Assembly (NCBI RefSeq): GCF_029852145.1
Contig: NC_079979.1
Coordinates: 20,037,901 to 20,101,900 of the forward strand
Reading direction: 5' to 3'
Source of the DNA: Microplitis mediator
Lineage: Eukaryota > Arthropoda > Insecta > Hymenoptera > Braconidae
Length of the DNA stretch: 64,000 nt
The notes under the pieces are model-generated. The model was not told the origin of the DNA and did no database searches. It worked only from the letters and a program-made list of their open reading frames with translations. Of this stretch, positions 36,793 through 49,189 are shown piece by piece. A program made the position numbers and the translations under genes. Every line of letters starts with the position of its first letter. Position 1 is the stretch's first letter.

Positions 36793-39700
36793 TATATATT
36801 TCAGCTGCTCTATGCTTAAGTAAAATCTTTACTTTTGCCGCCATTGAGTTATTTTCCGTTCTCTTATCTTTAACAAATAAATTTAAAAAAAAAAAAATTT
36901 TTTTTTCAAACTAAAAAAAATAAAAAATTGAATTAAATGAATTTTAATACTTGATTAAATACTTAATTTTTTTTTTTAAAGTAAAATAAATAAATTATCT
37001 GTAAGAAATAGTGTCGGAATTACAACTTTGTTAAGTAAAGCGTTCAAATTTAAAAAAAATTATCGGGCACTTAAATCCAAATAAAAATTTGTAAAGGACA
37101 TGGTCCTTATCTGTGAAATCAAATGTTTACCTGTTACATATTAATAATACCACTTTAACACGGAAGAAAAATCTAAAAAAAAATAGATTTTTCTGAAATA
37201 TCTCTGTTGTAAAACTGACAAATTTAGGTCTGCCGACGGGGATTGAATTATCGGTGGAGAAAAATTTTATTTATGTCAGCGGTAATTGCTGGATGAATAT
37301 CCATATATATATATGGATGATAATAATTACAATATAACGGAGTAAAACAAATTGTCAAATGAAATAGGTGGTGAAGAAATGTGTAGAAGGAAATATGAGT
37401 AGAAAATACATATATATCTATATGTCAGAGTACAGTAGTTTTATATAACTGCAAATGCGAAGTGTGTAGGGTGAAATAGAGAAGAGAAGCATTGTAATGG
37501 GGTGACAACGAGTCCCGCGAGTACACTTTTTACTCCCCTATAACACCCGTCATACCATTTACTCACTGCCATCTTACCAATTTCTCTATTTCTCTTCCAT
37601 TCTATTCATATTCTTCATGTTATACACGCACTCAGTTATTATCTGCAGTTGTACTACCAACTAAAAAGCCCTGAGCTTTTTTTTTTAATCACTAGTCATC
37701 TACACTAAAAAATTTGCGGAGTGAACGCGGATTAAATTTGGAGTAAATGCGGAGCAAACGTGGATTAAATTTGGAGTAAATGCGGAGCAAACGTGGATTA
37801 AATTTGGAGTAAATGCGGAGTGAACGCGGATTAAATTTGGAGTAAATGCGGAGCAAACGTGGATTAAATTTGGAGTAAATGCGGAGCGGATGACTCTGTG
37901 TTTTATTTAATTCCCTTGGAGTAAAATTCACTCCGAATCGGAGTGAATGCGGATTCAAATAAAGTCCAGTTTACTCCAAAATTACTCCGCTGAAAAAAAA
38001 CTCCCTCTTTACTCCGAGTGATGGAGTGAATTTGCATTTAAATAAAATCCGAATTCACTCCCGATATTTTACAATGAGGAAAATTTTCTATAAATTTTTT
38101 TTTATAAAACAGTTAAAAATTTTTTAACGTATAAAATATAAAATAAGTATAGCAGCAGAATTGCGGGCTCTTTCGTCTCACATAAAGTTATCGAGGAATG
38201 GTGGATTAGCGTGTCTGTCTTTGATCTTGCCGCATCAGTCTTATCTAATCGTCTTCCTCTCCTCATCACTTTACCAACTCTTCTCACTTTTAAAATTTAA
38301 AAAAAAAAAAAAAAAAAAATTATTATTATTATTTGGTCCTGTGTCCTTGCAAAGGAGTCTACTGCAGGATTGCATTTGAATAAATAAATAAAAAAATAAA
38401 TTCAAGGTTTTTTTGGAATAAATGAATTTTGTAAATTTGAATTAGAATTTTGTTGGACTGATTTTTGGAAATTAATTGATATTGATTAGATTCATATTGA
38501 ATTTTTAATTATGAAAATAATACAACGGATGTATGTTAAGAGAATTTAAAGTTTGTGTTCATCTTATAATTGTAAACAAATGCTTATCAAGAGGGTAATT
38601 AACAGTGTCGACTTGAGACATATGACGCATGTTTTCGTGTATCTTATATGATAATGTTATCATTTTTAAACAATTTTTTTTTGTTTCATTATTCTTAGAT
38701 TAATACTTTTTTTTTTTTTAAATTAATTTCTATTAATAAAGCAAAGGTGCGTACGGTAAAAAATTTTGAGAACGGGTTAAATTCCGAGTGGATGATTTTT
38801 TATTAATTCCTTTAGTGAAATTCGCTTTAGAGAAATTTGTTTTAAAATTAAAACTCCGGATTGGAGTAAATGCGAATTGAAACAAAAAATCAACGCGAAA
38901 AAAATTTCTATCCACTCCGTAGACGGAGTAATTTTTTTTTTACTCCGAACTAAGTGACAGTGACCCGGAGTCAAATAAAATTTGAGTTCACTCCCGATTT
39001 ATGTACAGTAAATTTTTTTTGCATGTCCTGATTTTTAGATTAAAAAATTTTGCATACAAAGTAGAAAATTTGAAATTAATGTGGATTTTATTTGAATCCT
39101 TATTCACTCTCAGTGAATATACGGCGTTTTAATAAAATAAATTATGGATAATTTTTACTCCGAAGAGATTAAATAAATAAAAAAAACCGCTAAATATTTA
39201 ATCCGCACTCACTCCGCAATTTTTTTCCAATTTTCCATATAACTGCGATAAAAATTTATAGTAAAAAATAACATTTAGCGTCGCTTGACGTAAGCTTTGA
39301 GTATGCGACGGCCGTAACGCTTCGCATGATTTCCGTTGCATAAAAAAATAATTAAATAATTAGATAAATGTTTGCTTGTATTAGCAGTTAATTGTTTAAT
39401 TCAAGTGTCAAAATAATAATAATGAATAAAATATTTTAATTTTACAGGAAAAACCCGAACGAAAGACAAATACCGGGTGGTTTACACGGATCATCAGCGA
39501 TTGGAGCTGGAAAAAGAGTTTCACTTCAGCAGATATATAACAATAAGACGCAAGGCTGAGCTTGCTGCGCACTTGTCTCTGTCAGAAAGGCAGGTAAGCT
39601 GAGAAATTGAATTTAATTTAAATATAAATAGACAATTATTGTCAGAGAAGTAAACAGAAGTGACGATTTAATGAATTTTTCTTTTTCTTTGAATGACAGG

Positions 39701-40008
39701 TGAAAATCTGGTTTCAAAATCGACGCGCCAAGGAACGTAAACAAGTTAAGAAGCGTGAAGAACTTGAACAAAAAGACATAAAGCCGAACATTATCCATCA
39801 GGAAGGTTTGCAAACACCCGGCGGAATGGCCGCTCTTTCAGCTTTGAGTGGGATGACCGGGATGCTGAGTGGTCTGATGCACAATGGAAACTCGCCGCCT
39901 CTAAATCTTGGTCCTCAGGCACACAGTCTAGGTCTAAGTCATCCAAATTCGTCGATTCATTCACATGCACACCAGCACGTCCATCCCCATTCTGTTCTTG
40001 GATTGTGA
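32268..40008 (+). CDS. cad: Homeobox transcription factor caudal (CDX family)
   Basis: Three exons (32268-32991, 39448-39593, 39700-40008) give 392 aa. The homeodomain, about residues 245-304, reads KTRTKDKYRVVYTDHQRLEL, then EFHFSRYITIRRKAELAAHL, then the third helix VKIWFQNRRAKERKQVKK. This is diagnostic for caudal/CDX, as is the intron splitting the helix before VKIW. An N-terminal MVTYYNHITMYRQ block and a PYEWMKK hexapeptide (about 226-232, PBC contact) are also present. Low-complexity runs of Gln, Ala and about 24 Asn (AAT repeat at 32706-32776) occupy exon 1, and the C-terminus is His-rich. Start alternatives are 32268 and 32292; the second begins directly at the conserved MVTYYN. Caudal patterns the posterior embryo and hindgut and acts in the nucleus. 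The 6.4 kb intron 1 contains several MITEs and a long TA microsatellite. Confidence 0.96.
32706..32776 (+). repeat. AAT/AAC triplet repeat encoding poly-Asn in caudal
   Basis: An almost uninterrupted run of aat and aac codons in exon 1 of caudal encodes about 24 asparagines. Mostly aat with a few aac codons at the ends, so replication slippage and length polymorphism are likely. Confidence 0.95.
34155..34378. repeat. MITE, family 3, in caudal intron 1
   Basis: Begins acacagaaaaaaaggatttc and ends gaaattctttttttctgtgt, with complementary interior halves. Confidence 0.86.
34935..35098. repeat. MITE, family 3, shorter diverged copy in caudal intron 1
   Basis: Ends cacagaaaaaaaactattt and aagaaattcatcttctctgtg; interior caagaa and ttcttg motifs are retained. 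Confidence 0.75.
36698..36788. repeat. (TA)n microsatellite
   Basis: About 45 perfect TA units in caudal intron 1. It is a likely length-polymorphic site and a TA-rich landing zone for TA-targeting transposons. Confidence 0.97.
37701..38076. repeat. CTCCG-type element with five 33-bp tandem units, caudal intron 1
   Basis: Between 37716 and 37885 the unit ggattaaatttggagtaaat plus gcggagcaaacgt repeats about five times. The right half (to cactcccgatattttacaat) matches other CTCCG-type elements. Confidence 0.87.
38755..39235. repeat. Diverged CTCCG-type elements, caudal intron 1
   Basis: Two degenerate pieces (38755-39005 and about 39050-39235) contain ttggagtaaatgcg, ccactccgtagacgg, aatccgcactcactccgc and related motifs. 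Confidence 0.6.
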
Positions 40009-43000
40009 CAAGAAAACAACCTCGGCGCTGCCGAGTCCTGGTCTATCCCCAGTTGGTCTGGATAATTATAATTATTGTCACTAGTATTTATTTTGATTCG
40101 TTTTTTTTTATTATTGTTTTTAAAGTTTTGTTTAAAAAAAAAAAGTTTTTTTTTAATTCATACTTTTTGAAATTTGTAAAGAGTTGCTGATGCTTAATTT
40201 TGAAAACTTAAGTATGAAATGAGAGGGAAAAAAAAATACATTGTAATAATTTTTATTTTTTTTTTCCCTATCATTTTGTAGCGTTTTTTCCTTTCGTTTT
40301 TTTGAATTGAGCACAAATATTTAAAACTCTTAGGATTAAAATTTGCTAGTGAGCTGGATCAATAATAAAGATCAATTTATTTAAAGAGTATTATAATATT
40401 ATTTAACATTTATTAATTATTATTAACGTTAATTAATCGCGTTGCCGGTGTCATGATGGCGTATAATTTTTTTTTTATTTTTTATCTGATATAAAAATAC
40501 GAATTTTGATGTTGAATTTTTTTACCTGCTCTTTTGGTTCCTAGGTTAATACCAGGAGCTATAAGGGCAACTAAAATTTTTTTTTGAGGCACCCGTAACG
40601 TGATATATTATTCCAATTGTATATGATTAAATATTTTAAGTATATATTTTTATTAACGTTTTATATCATTATAAAATTTATCTTATTATTTTATTTAATA
40701 GAACAAAAAAAAAAAAAATAAAAAACATTTGAACAATACTCAGTTCTATGTTTAATTGTATAAATATTTAAATTAATTAAATATTAATTTTGCTTATGTA
40801 ATTTTTTGCCTCAAAAGTGAGTGCCGATTTTAAAATAGATAATAATTAATAATTAAAATAATAGTAATAATTATAAAATTACTCGGGAAAAAATAATTTA
40901 GATCTCAGATCTGAAAAATTTAAGTAAAAAAAAAAAGAGATTTCTTGGCACCAGAAAAATTTTGCACTTTGAATTCAAGACTCAAATTTTTTGAGCCAAG
41001 AAATCCTTTTTTTCTGTGTAGGATCTAAAATTTTTTTAAAATTTTGACCTCCATTGATCTCAGTAGATCTTTTCAGATCTAAAATTCTGAAGATCAAAAA
41101 TTTAGTAAAGTTTTTTTATTTTCAAGACTTCAAAATTTTTATTAAACATCAAAATTTTGAATTTTTTTAATTGAAAAATTTCAATTATTTTTATTTTGAT
41201 CTTTATACTTTTAAAGATCTCGATAATAAAAAAAAAAATCAATAATAAGAACGTCAGATTGAGATCGTTAGATAAAAATTATTTTTTCCCGCGCCCTTAA
41301 AATTTTGAAAACTAAAAATGAGAATCGAACGATTTTAATGAATAGTGATAAAATAAAATTGTTATTAAAATAATAAATATATTCAATGAATTATTTAAAA
41401 AATTTTATGGAGTATGATGATTCAAATTATTGTATATATTAAAAATTTTATCTAGATTTAAATTTTCTAGATTACTTGTAAATTAACTCTTACAACCTTA
41501 AATTTATTATAATTATTATCAATTTTAAAAAATATTTTTGTATTACATTAATAATTTGTTGTATGTAACTATCGAAGATTTTGTACGACCGTGAGTTGTT
41601 TAATTTATCATTTATTAATATTTAATAAATAATTAATAACTAGTAATTACTTAGCTAATTGATTGATAGTAACAGACGTTGGAATTTATTATTAATATTT
41701 GAACATCATGTTAATTTTTTTTTTTTTTTGCGCGAGTTTATCTGACCGCGCAATTAAAGAAAATTAAGTATAAGTTGTAAATTTAAAAACGCATTTAAAT
41801 GTATAAATGGTTTTAATAAAAATTAAATAAATTTAAGTTGTAAATAATATTTTATTTTTTTTTTGTAATAAAGTTTGAATTTTATTTTAAAGTTTATTGT
41901 TCGCGCATTACAAAGTTGCCGAGTTTTTAACGAAAAAAGGACTTGGTACCGCAAATAAAAAATCTAAAAGTCGTGGAAAGAAAAAAGTTAAAAAAATTAA
42001 ATAAAGTAGTGGAGTGTTGTTTTATATATATGTATATATATATATAGATAGAGATAGAATTACCAAATGGTAGAACCGCGAGTTGGTAAAGTTTAAGAGG
42101 GGTACGTGTTAGATGGGGTAGTAAGGGTCAGACATCGATCTGGTAGTTAACTCAAGGGTACCCTGGAGACTCGTTATCTTCGTCTCTAACGTGTCCTAGT
42201 ATTTCTGTACCGATTCACGACCAAACATTTATTCTGACATTCACATTAACACCAGCTAATATTTTTTTTTTTTATTTTAATGTTATTATGTGTCGCATTA
42301 TAATTCGTGCGAATTCTTCATTACGATTATTTGAATCATATATTTGTTTATTTTTTAGAAAAATAATAATGCAGAAAAATATGATGGTATGAAAAGTTAG
42401 TGATTAATAATTTTGAAAATTTTAATGGACAAAATTTTGCATACATCAAGCGCGGAAGCTCTGACAGAAAATTCAAAACTCTGTCAAATGAGCACCGACA
42501 TGCCAATTTTGTAAATTTTTGAGATGTACATATATTTTTATTTGTATAAAAATATATATATCTCTTAGAATCTAAAAAATAAGTATGTCATGTTGGTACG
42601 TATTTTAAATGGCATTGAATTTTCCAAGTTTTGATAAAAATGTGATAGATATTAATTAATAAAATTATTAAATAATAACATATTTAAAATTTATCAATAA
42701 TTTATTTAATACTCAGTAATTAAATAAATAATAATTGCCGCTAATTTTTCCACATATTTTTTCGAATAAATTAATTATCTTTAAATAAAAAAATAAACAA
42801 ACGTGTCAGATTTGTTTACAATCACCACTTTTTGAATAGAGCGCCCTTTTTAAAATTACGCGGGAAGATTTGAAATTTAAATTTGCCAATAAATGAATGA
42901 AATATTTATATTAAATAAAATTGAAAAATTAAAAGAAAACAATATTATAATTGTTAGAATTTTGATCATAATCATAATCAGTGAATAAAAAACTTTAATC

Positions 43001-43230
43001 AATAATTTTTTTTAAATTTACTCACGTTTCCCGCCATTTTTATTTTCCGCTGCCAGTGCTAGTACATTACCATCAAGAAATAAATAAATTAAACACATGA
43101 GCACTCACTAAAATAATTCAATTATCACAACTAATTAATCACCAAATTATCACAATCACTTAATTATATTATTTATAATAAAAGAAAAGACATTTAATTA
43201 TTTTTATTCCCGTTTAAAAATTCCGACACC
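40009..43230 (+). other. Caudal 3' UTR and downstream intergenic DNA
   Basis: Very AT-rich sequence follows the caudal stop. Candidate AATAAA signals are abundant (for example near 41635 and 41826), so the true 3' end cannot be fixed. A degenerate CACAG-type MITE lies near 40930-41018. A short unit at 40540-40575 resembles the hairpin unit of the VPS9 gene intron. The stretch 42060-42240 is less AT-rich and looks unique but shows no reading frame of note. Confidence 0.5.
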
Positions 43231-43900
43231 AAACATGGCGCTAGATAACCCGAGAACCCCGAGAGCTAAGCCGGCACTGAATTTAATTTATTTAATAACA
43301 CACTCATGGACACACATAAATTAATATCACAAAATGTTCACCATTCTATAAAAAATTATTTAAAACTGACATTACACTTATAATTGAGTGACGCAATAAT
43401 TAAAAGAATTATTTTAACTGAGTAAACGACAACGACAATGAGAGAATATCAGGCGGGAGACAAACTGAGCCAGAATGCTTCTGCGCACGTGCATCTCAAT
43501 TTTATCTCTACTGCGCAGGCCGTTCCAACCGTTCCTACAACTGCGCAAGTGTTTTTGAGCCCAACTTCATGTTGCCGCCACCACAATGACGCCGGCCGCG
43601 TCTAGCTCGTGATTTAATAAATAAATTATTTATTTTTGCAATTATATTTATTAAAACAAGTGTCTTAAAATATTATTTGGCCATTGAACATTTTGTGACA
43701 ATAATTCAATCAGTATGTAAAATATAAGTAGTAAAACAATTAATTTAAATAAATCGTATCTAGTTTCCATTGTGAAGCCATCGGTGTTCGTTGTCGTTCG
43801 TTTTAATTTAAAATCAGTGAAAATAAATTTTATTAGTTATTATTTATATGGACAAAGTATTGAAGACTTATCAGTGAGTATTTTTGTGTGAGTGGAAAGT
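43230..43900. promoter_or_regulatory. Relatively GC-rich promoter-like segment with repeated TGCGCA motifs
   Basis: Against very AT-rich surroundings this segment has three copies of an NRF1-like core, in gcgcacgtgc (43473), actgcgcagg (43511) and actgcgcaag (43541). GC-rich sequence (gccggccgcg) follows. It lies upstream of the possible first exon at 44333, so it may be a housekeeping-type promoter, perhaps bidirectional. Motifs are seen; function is inferred. Confidence 0.4.
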
Positions 43901-43973
43901 ATTTTTTATCAAGTGATGTGAAAAGTCCAGTGATTTTTCAAATTATTTTTTGCCGCCATTTTTAAAAATCATC

Positions 43974-44160
43974 CTGAAGTTAGCAGACAATTAACAATTT
44001 TCGGATTTTTCTAGCAACGATAAATTATAGAAAAAATGAAAACTAAAAATATGCACATGTAGGAAATTAAAAATACTGCAGATGCAATTTTTTTGAATAT
44101 TTTTTTATTTATCGTTTTTAAAGAAACCCAAAACTTATAAGACATCGGCTAACTACTGTG
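43974..44160. repeat. MITE, family 2, upstream of the possible exon at 44333
   Basis: Starts ctgaagttagcagacaatta and ends gacatcggctaactactg. The interior runs inverted to other copies (atgcacatgtaggaaattaa). Confidence 0.75.
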
Positions 44161-44332
44161 TCATTTTTAAAAATATACTTGTGTTATTTTTTTTTTTTAA
44201 ATAAAAAATGGTGGTTCATGAGTGAGTAGTGTTTTATTTCAGAAGTGATGTCAGTGTTAATAATTTATATCAGTGTAATTTAGTGTTAGTGGTCATTTGA
44301 TTGTGTCAACTACATTTTTAAGTCCAAGTCCA

Positions 44333-44359
44333 ATGAAGTCATCGAAAAAGCAGCAAAAT
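44333..44359 (+). CDS. Possible first coding exon of an unidentified plus-strand gene
   Basis: An ATG at 44333 opens MKSSKKQQN and meets a good donor (aat then gtgagt) at 44360. It follows about 500 bases of UTR-like sequence and the promoter-like segment at 43230-43900. No downstream exon could be matched in the window, where scalloped occupies the opposite strand. The gene would need a long intron, or the exon may be spurious. A MITE of the CTGAAGTTAGC family lies in the presumed UTR (43974-44160). Confidence 0.28.
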
Positions 44360-44649
44360 GTGAGTTTTTAATTTTTTAATTCAAAAATTATCTATCATAT
44401 TTGTAAAATTGAGCGATTATTTATGACTTTAAATGATATATTTAACTATATATTAAATTAAAAATAAAATCAGCGATTGGAGTATGCACTTTTAGATTTT
44501 CAAACTTTTTTTGAATTCTATTTTTTATTTTTTTTTAAACAAATAGGAAAATAAAAATTTTGAACAAATTTTGAATTTATGAAATTATAGTCGAGATTAC
44601 TAGCAGGGTAGCAGTCGATAGGATAGGCGACTTTCTAATCAAAAAGTTG

Positions 44650-44960
44650 TTATCAATTAGTTGCGAGCAAGTTGACGACAACTTGAGAATTTGTAACTGT
44701 TGATTACTAATTGTTGTCAACTTTACAGAATTGGCAACAATTTACTGCAACAATTCGTGACCAACTTTCTGAGAAAATTGAAGGCAACTCATAGAATTCC
44801 TGTTGCTTTTAACTTTCTCAGGAAATTGGCATCCAGTTGCCGTCAACTTACGGGATTCCAACTTTTGCTTTCAACAATCTCCGAAAATTGGTGTGCAAGT
44901 GACGTCAAATTGACGGTAAAAATTCAATTCTCAAATATTAGACTGACAGCAATAACTTTC
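44650..44960. repeat. Degenerate GTTGNCGNCAACTT-type repeat
   Basis: Imperfect copies of ttgacgacaactt, gttgtcaacttt, ttgccgtcaactt and gtgacgtcaaatt recur at spacings of about 30-60 bp. Confidence 0.5.
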
Positions 44961-44986
44961 TCATTTTTTGAAAATTTGAAAACTTC

Positions 44987-45275
44987 TCTACGGGGGTTCC
45001 ATGACAACTGATCCCCGACAAATAATCACACGATAATTGATCCCACAGACAACTGATCCCACTGACAAATTTATAAAATCATTAATTACTATAACATGAG
45101 TAATTAAAACTCACTGATGTAAATATAAAAAGTTAAATTATGTAAATTAGTTGTTGATAAAAATCAATTGACCACCAATTGTTGATGGGATCAGATGTCG
45201 GTGGGATCAATTTATAGGGATCACTTGTCGTGGTATAAAATTGCTGGGATCAGCTGACGGCACACCTTCTACGGG
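44987..45275. repeat. hAT-like MITE with 8-bp target duplication TCTACGGG
   Basis: The element (44995-45267) is flanked by TCTACGGG at 44987-44994 and 45268-45275. Its termini, ggttccatgacaactgatcc and (inverted) aggtgtgccgtcagctgatc, are imperfect inverts. Internal tgatccc/gggatca motifs repeat. An 8-bp duplication is typical of hAT elements. Confidence 0.8.
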
Positions 45276-46232
45276 ATATTAAAAAGAATGACAGTAATAT
45301 TATTAATCAATAAATAAAAGTCAATACTCATTTTATATCAATTCTTTATTTTTCATACAAATTATAAACATGTTTTTTTTTTTTTTTTTTTTATTATTAT
45401 TTTTTTTCAAATACTGTACATATACTGAATTTAATTATACTTTTAAATCTCTAATTTAATGATATATCTTTTATTTTATTTCTCATTTACTCGTAAAATC
45501 GTCTACTTTGATCCTCATTTCGTTCTATTAATTATAATTAATAATATACAAGTGTTTATTTTTTTTTTTTTCACACAATGCTTTTTTGTTGTTTATTTAT
45601 GAACAAGCTCAATTATTTGATATGGCAGTTCCAGGATATTAAAAAAAAATTATATATTTTTTTTTAAAACAATCAAAGATAATTATTAATTGCAACATTA
45701 TTTTTTTTCAATTCAATTAAACGTTATATAGATCAATGCACTTAAAATTGTACGATTATTTAATAAACATTTCATATCATATGTATGTAGCTCATTTACA
45801 GTTTATCGGATTTATATAAAACTGCAACTTAGTTTTATAAAAAAAAAGAAATAACAAATCAATGAATTTTATAAATTTATTATTTTTTGTGTTCATATCT
45901 CTCTCAAAAATTTTAAATACAATAATATGTGCAATTTTAATTTTATTTTTCGTGTAAAAAAAAATTACAGCGCTTGCGATTTAAATTTTAAGTAGCGTAC
46001 AATTTTTTTCGATTTATTTTCAAATTTTCCCAGTTTTTTCAAATTTTGCTATAATTCTTCCATTAACTAAAAAATTATTTTTTATAAAATTTAAAAAAAA
46101 TTCACTCAGAAATTTAATTTTCTATGAAAATCAAAATACGAAAATTAAAATTCTTATTAAAAAATATTTTGAATTAAAAAAAAAATTGTCCACCTGCTCA
46201 AATTATTTAAAACAAACACTATAGTATTTTTA

Positions 46233-46377
46233 CACACAAAAAAAAATTTCTTGGTACCAAAATTTTTTTTTACTCCAAGAAAATTTTTGTCTTAAATTCA
46301 TAATGAAAAAAATTTCTTGGGGTAAATAAAAATACTTTTGAGACAAGAAATTATTTTTTTTCTGTGCACAAAATTAA
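46233..46377. repeat. MITE, family 3, degenerate
   Basis: Starts acacacaaaaaaaaatttct and ends aattattttttttctgtg, with ttcttggtaccaaaa motifs between. Confidence 0.68.
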
Positions 46378-48375
46378 ATTTCCACATGATTATTAAAAAT
46401 GAAAATTTAAAATTTAAAAAAATTTTAATTATCTGAATGGCCACTGGAACTTTATTAATTAGAATGATAGTCATTATTTAAAACTATTTACAAAGTTTGT
46501 TATTTTATTTTTAAAAATTTAACCGTACGATCAATCGCCAATGTATTTGCAATACAATTACGAGCTGCTATTTGAATTTAATTCATTTTTATTTTTATTT
46601 TTATTTTTTCTCATAGACTACATCTGCCGATATCATTTATAATTTCATTTAAAATTTTGATATCATCAATATAGAATGAGAGAGTACTATTTGCTATCTT
46701 CGCAGAAGACATAGATAAATATATATTTATTTTTATTTTCTCCATAATTTTTTCTTATGTAATTTACTTAATTAATTACTGTTAATAATAATCTTGTCGG
46801 TGCTCATCATTTTTATATTTTTTATTTTAATTTATGTACTTCTTCTTATTTTATTAATTAATTAATCAATTAATAATTAGTATGATTACTATTATATTAT
46901 ATTTTAATCATAATTATTATTATTATTTAATTATTAATTATTAATTATCGATAACAAAATTTTGAATTGTCATAAAATGTAACATCGCGTGATTGCATTC
47001 AATTCAACCCATTGAGAATTCAATTAATTTTTTTTTTACACTATAATTAATTATTTAACATTTTTCTCAATAGCAATTGACGTAATTAATTTATTTAAAA
47101 AATTAATTTTGTTAGTTGATGACAATATATATATATATAGGATTTGTTAATTAACAAATAAGCTGCTTAATTAGCGATATAAAAAAATAATAACAACTAA
47201 GAAGTACAAAAGCTGCCAATGAATATTTTTGCCTTTTTGTTGTTTGAGTGCTAATTTTATTAATCAAATTAATAATTCATTTTTTTTTAATTAAAAAAAA
47301 AAAGGAAATATTTCTGACTAAAGAGATCAAAATAAATTGCCACTTGTTTATCCGTAAAACTTAATTACAATACGGTAATTAATATTAATTATACATCTAA
47401 AAATTATTTATTTTAATTATTATTTTGCTCGGTAAGCAAAAAAATTAATTATCCAATTAATCCAATTGTTTAAATTAATATGAGGTTTTATTTATTATTT
47501 TTCATAAGAGATTCATGAAAAAAAGGGTAAAATGAGTCATAAAAAAATTTGATTTTTTTTAATATTTCCGTCATAAAAAATAAAAATTTTTATGACGAAA
47601 ATTAATTTATTTTTAAAATTTTAATAGGCCCAAATTACCCCAAATCTTAACAAAAAATCAAAGACCATTTCGCCGCAATTTTTCTTGTATTTTTAATAAA
47701 TTACCCGATTTATTTTCTGTGCAATTTAATTATTTTTCAACGAGTACTGAGTTGTTTTTTTTCTTTTTTTTTTAAGTACGGAACTCAAATAATTATAGTA
47801 TAGTTTGTAAAAATCTATTATAAGACATGATCTTTCGTAAAAATAATTTATAAAATTGTTTGCGTAACCAGAGCAATCGTTACAATCATAACTTTTAATA
47901 ACTATAGTAATAATATTTCTTTAATTACTGTAAGTAAAAAGATAAAAACAAACAATTACACTAAGTAAGAAATTCAGCCACTTCATTAAACTACAGAAAA
48001 AAAAAATATTAATGGAACCTTACGGTAAAAAATAGTGTAATTATAATCATCAGAATTACAAAGACATTAATAGTCTACTTGCTACCTGAAGTTCGGGTGG
48101 GATCGCACGAAAAATATAAAAAATGATAAAGTACTCAATCGGATTAATCGAATTAAATCTGCCCAGTAAATATTAATAATAATAATAATAATATTATTTA
48201 AAATTCATCTGATCACTAATTAAAAAAATAATTATCATTTGATAAATTCTAGACTCGCGAATGGCATTTTTTATTTTACTTAAAATTTCATATATTTTTT
48301 TTTATTCTCATTCGTATCTTATCAACTTTCATTTAATTTTTAAAATTAAAATCACTTAGATAGCTTTATACACGA

Positions 48376-49189
48376 TATCGAGAGGGCATCAGTTGCCTGC
48401 ATTGTTTTTCCTGAATCTATAAAAATGCCTACAATATTTTTCCGTACCTCATAAATGCTCACTACCCAGTCGCCTACTAAATATTTTTTTCTACGATTCT
48501 ATTGCCTACAAAAATTACTGCACTGTTCTATTGCCTACTTAAAAATATTTCATGATGTTCAATTGATTGCTATTTAATCGTGTACCCAAATCAAAGAAAT
48601 ACTCCTGATTATGCTGAGAAAATCAAGTACTTGAGGAGAAATGATCAACGTTCAAGACCGATCATTAAAAAAAAAACCACAGGTGATCTGAAAAATATCA
48701 GTCTTCACAATAATATCTCGTCTGGTCCATAATATGACACTGGGTTGGATCCCATAGTCGCTGGAGACAATAACTTGATCAGATTACTAATTTATAATAG
48801 AAAACTGTCAAGTTTTCCAGTTCCTGAAGACTGTGGCTCTGATATTTTCCAGATCAGCTGTGGTTTTTTCTCAAATGATTGATCTTAATCATTGATCATT
48901 TCGTAGCAACAAGTACACGGAAGAATCATTTTTTTTCTTGGCTATCGTCCCTATCGGGCCACAATTAAATAGCAACAAATTGAACATCGAGAAATATTTT
49001 CAAGTGGACAATAGAGCAGTCCAGTAATTTTTGTATGCAATTAAAATTACATAGTTTATATTTATGTAGACAATAGAACCATAGAAAAAATTTTAGTAGG
49101 CACTGAGCAGTGAGAATTCATGTATGAAAAAATATTGTAGGCATTTGATTTTGGCAAAAGTAATGCAGGCAACTGATGCCTTCTCGATA
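48376..49189. repeat. Palindromic MITE (TIR TATCGAGAGGGCATCAGTTG) downstream of scalloped
   Basis: The left end tatcgagagggcatcagttg and right end aactgatgccttctcgata are near-perfect inverts that continue through gcctgcatt and the attgcctac/gtagacaat units. The inner third is a second inverted repeat (gatcaacg, accacaggtgatctg with cagatcagctgtggt). Confidence 0.88.

Larger units (their letters stand above)
32992..39447 (+). other. Intron 1 of caudal
   Basis: The donor gtttgtt at 32992 and acceptor tttacag at 39447 preserve the frame into the homeodomain. The intron holds CACAG-type MITEs (34155-34378, 34935-35098), the CTCCG-type elements (37701-38076, 38755-39235), and a long TA run (36698-36788). 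It also holds a few hundred bases of apparently unique sequence around 36420-36560 that could be regulatory. No convincing coding exon was found inside. Confidence 0.8.

Noticed and set aside
36675..36914. Open frame of alternating Ile-Tyr
   Set aside because: Translation of the TA microsatellite.
37692..37958. Minus-strand frame with repeated LRIYSKFNPR
   Set aside because: Translation of the 33-bp tandem repeat in a CTCCG-type element.
43234..43323. Short plus frame starting MALDNPRTPRAK
   Set aside because: Only about 29 codons with no splice support; it sits in the promoter-like segment.
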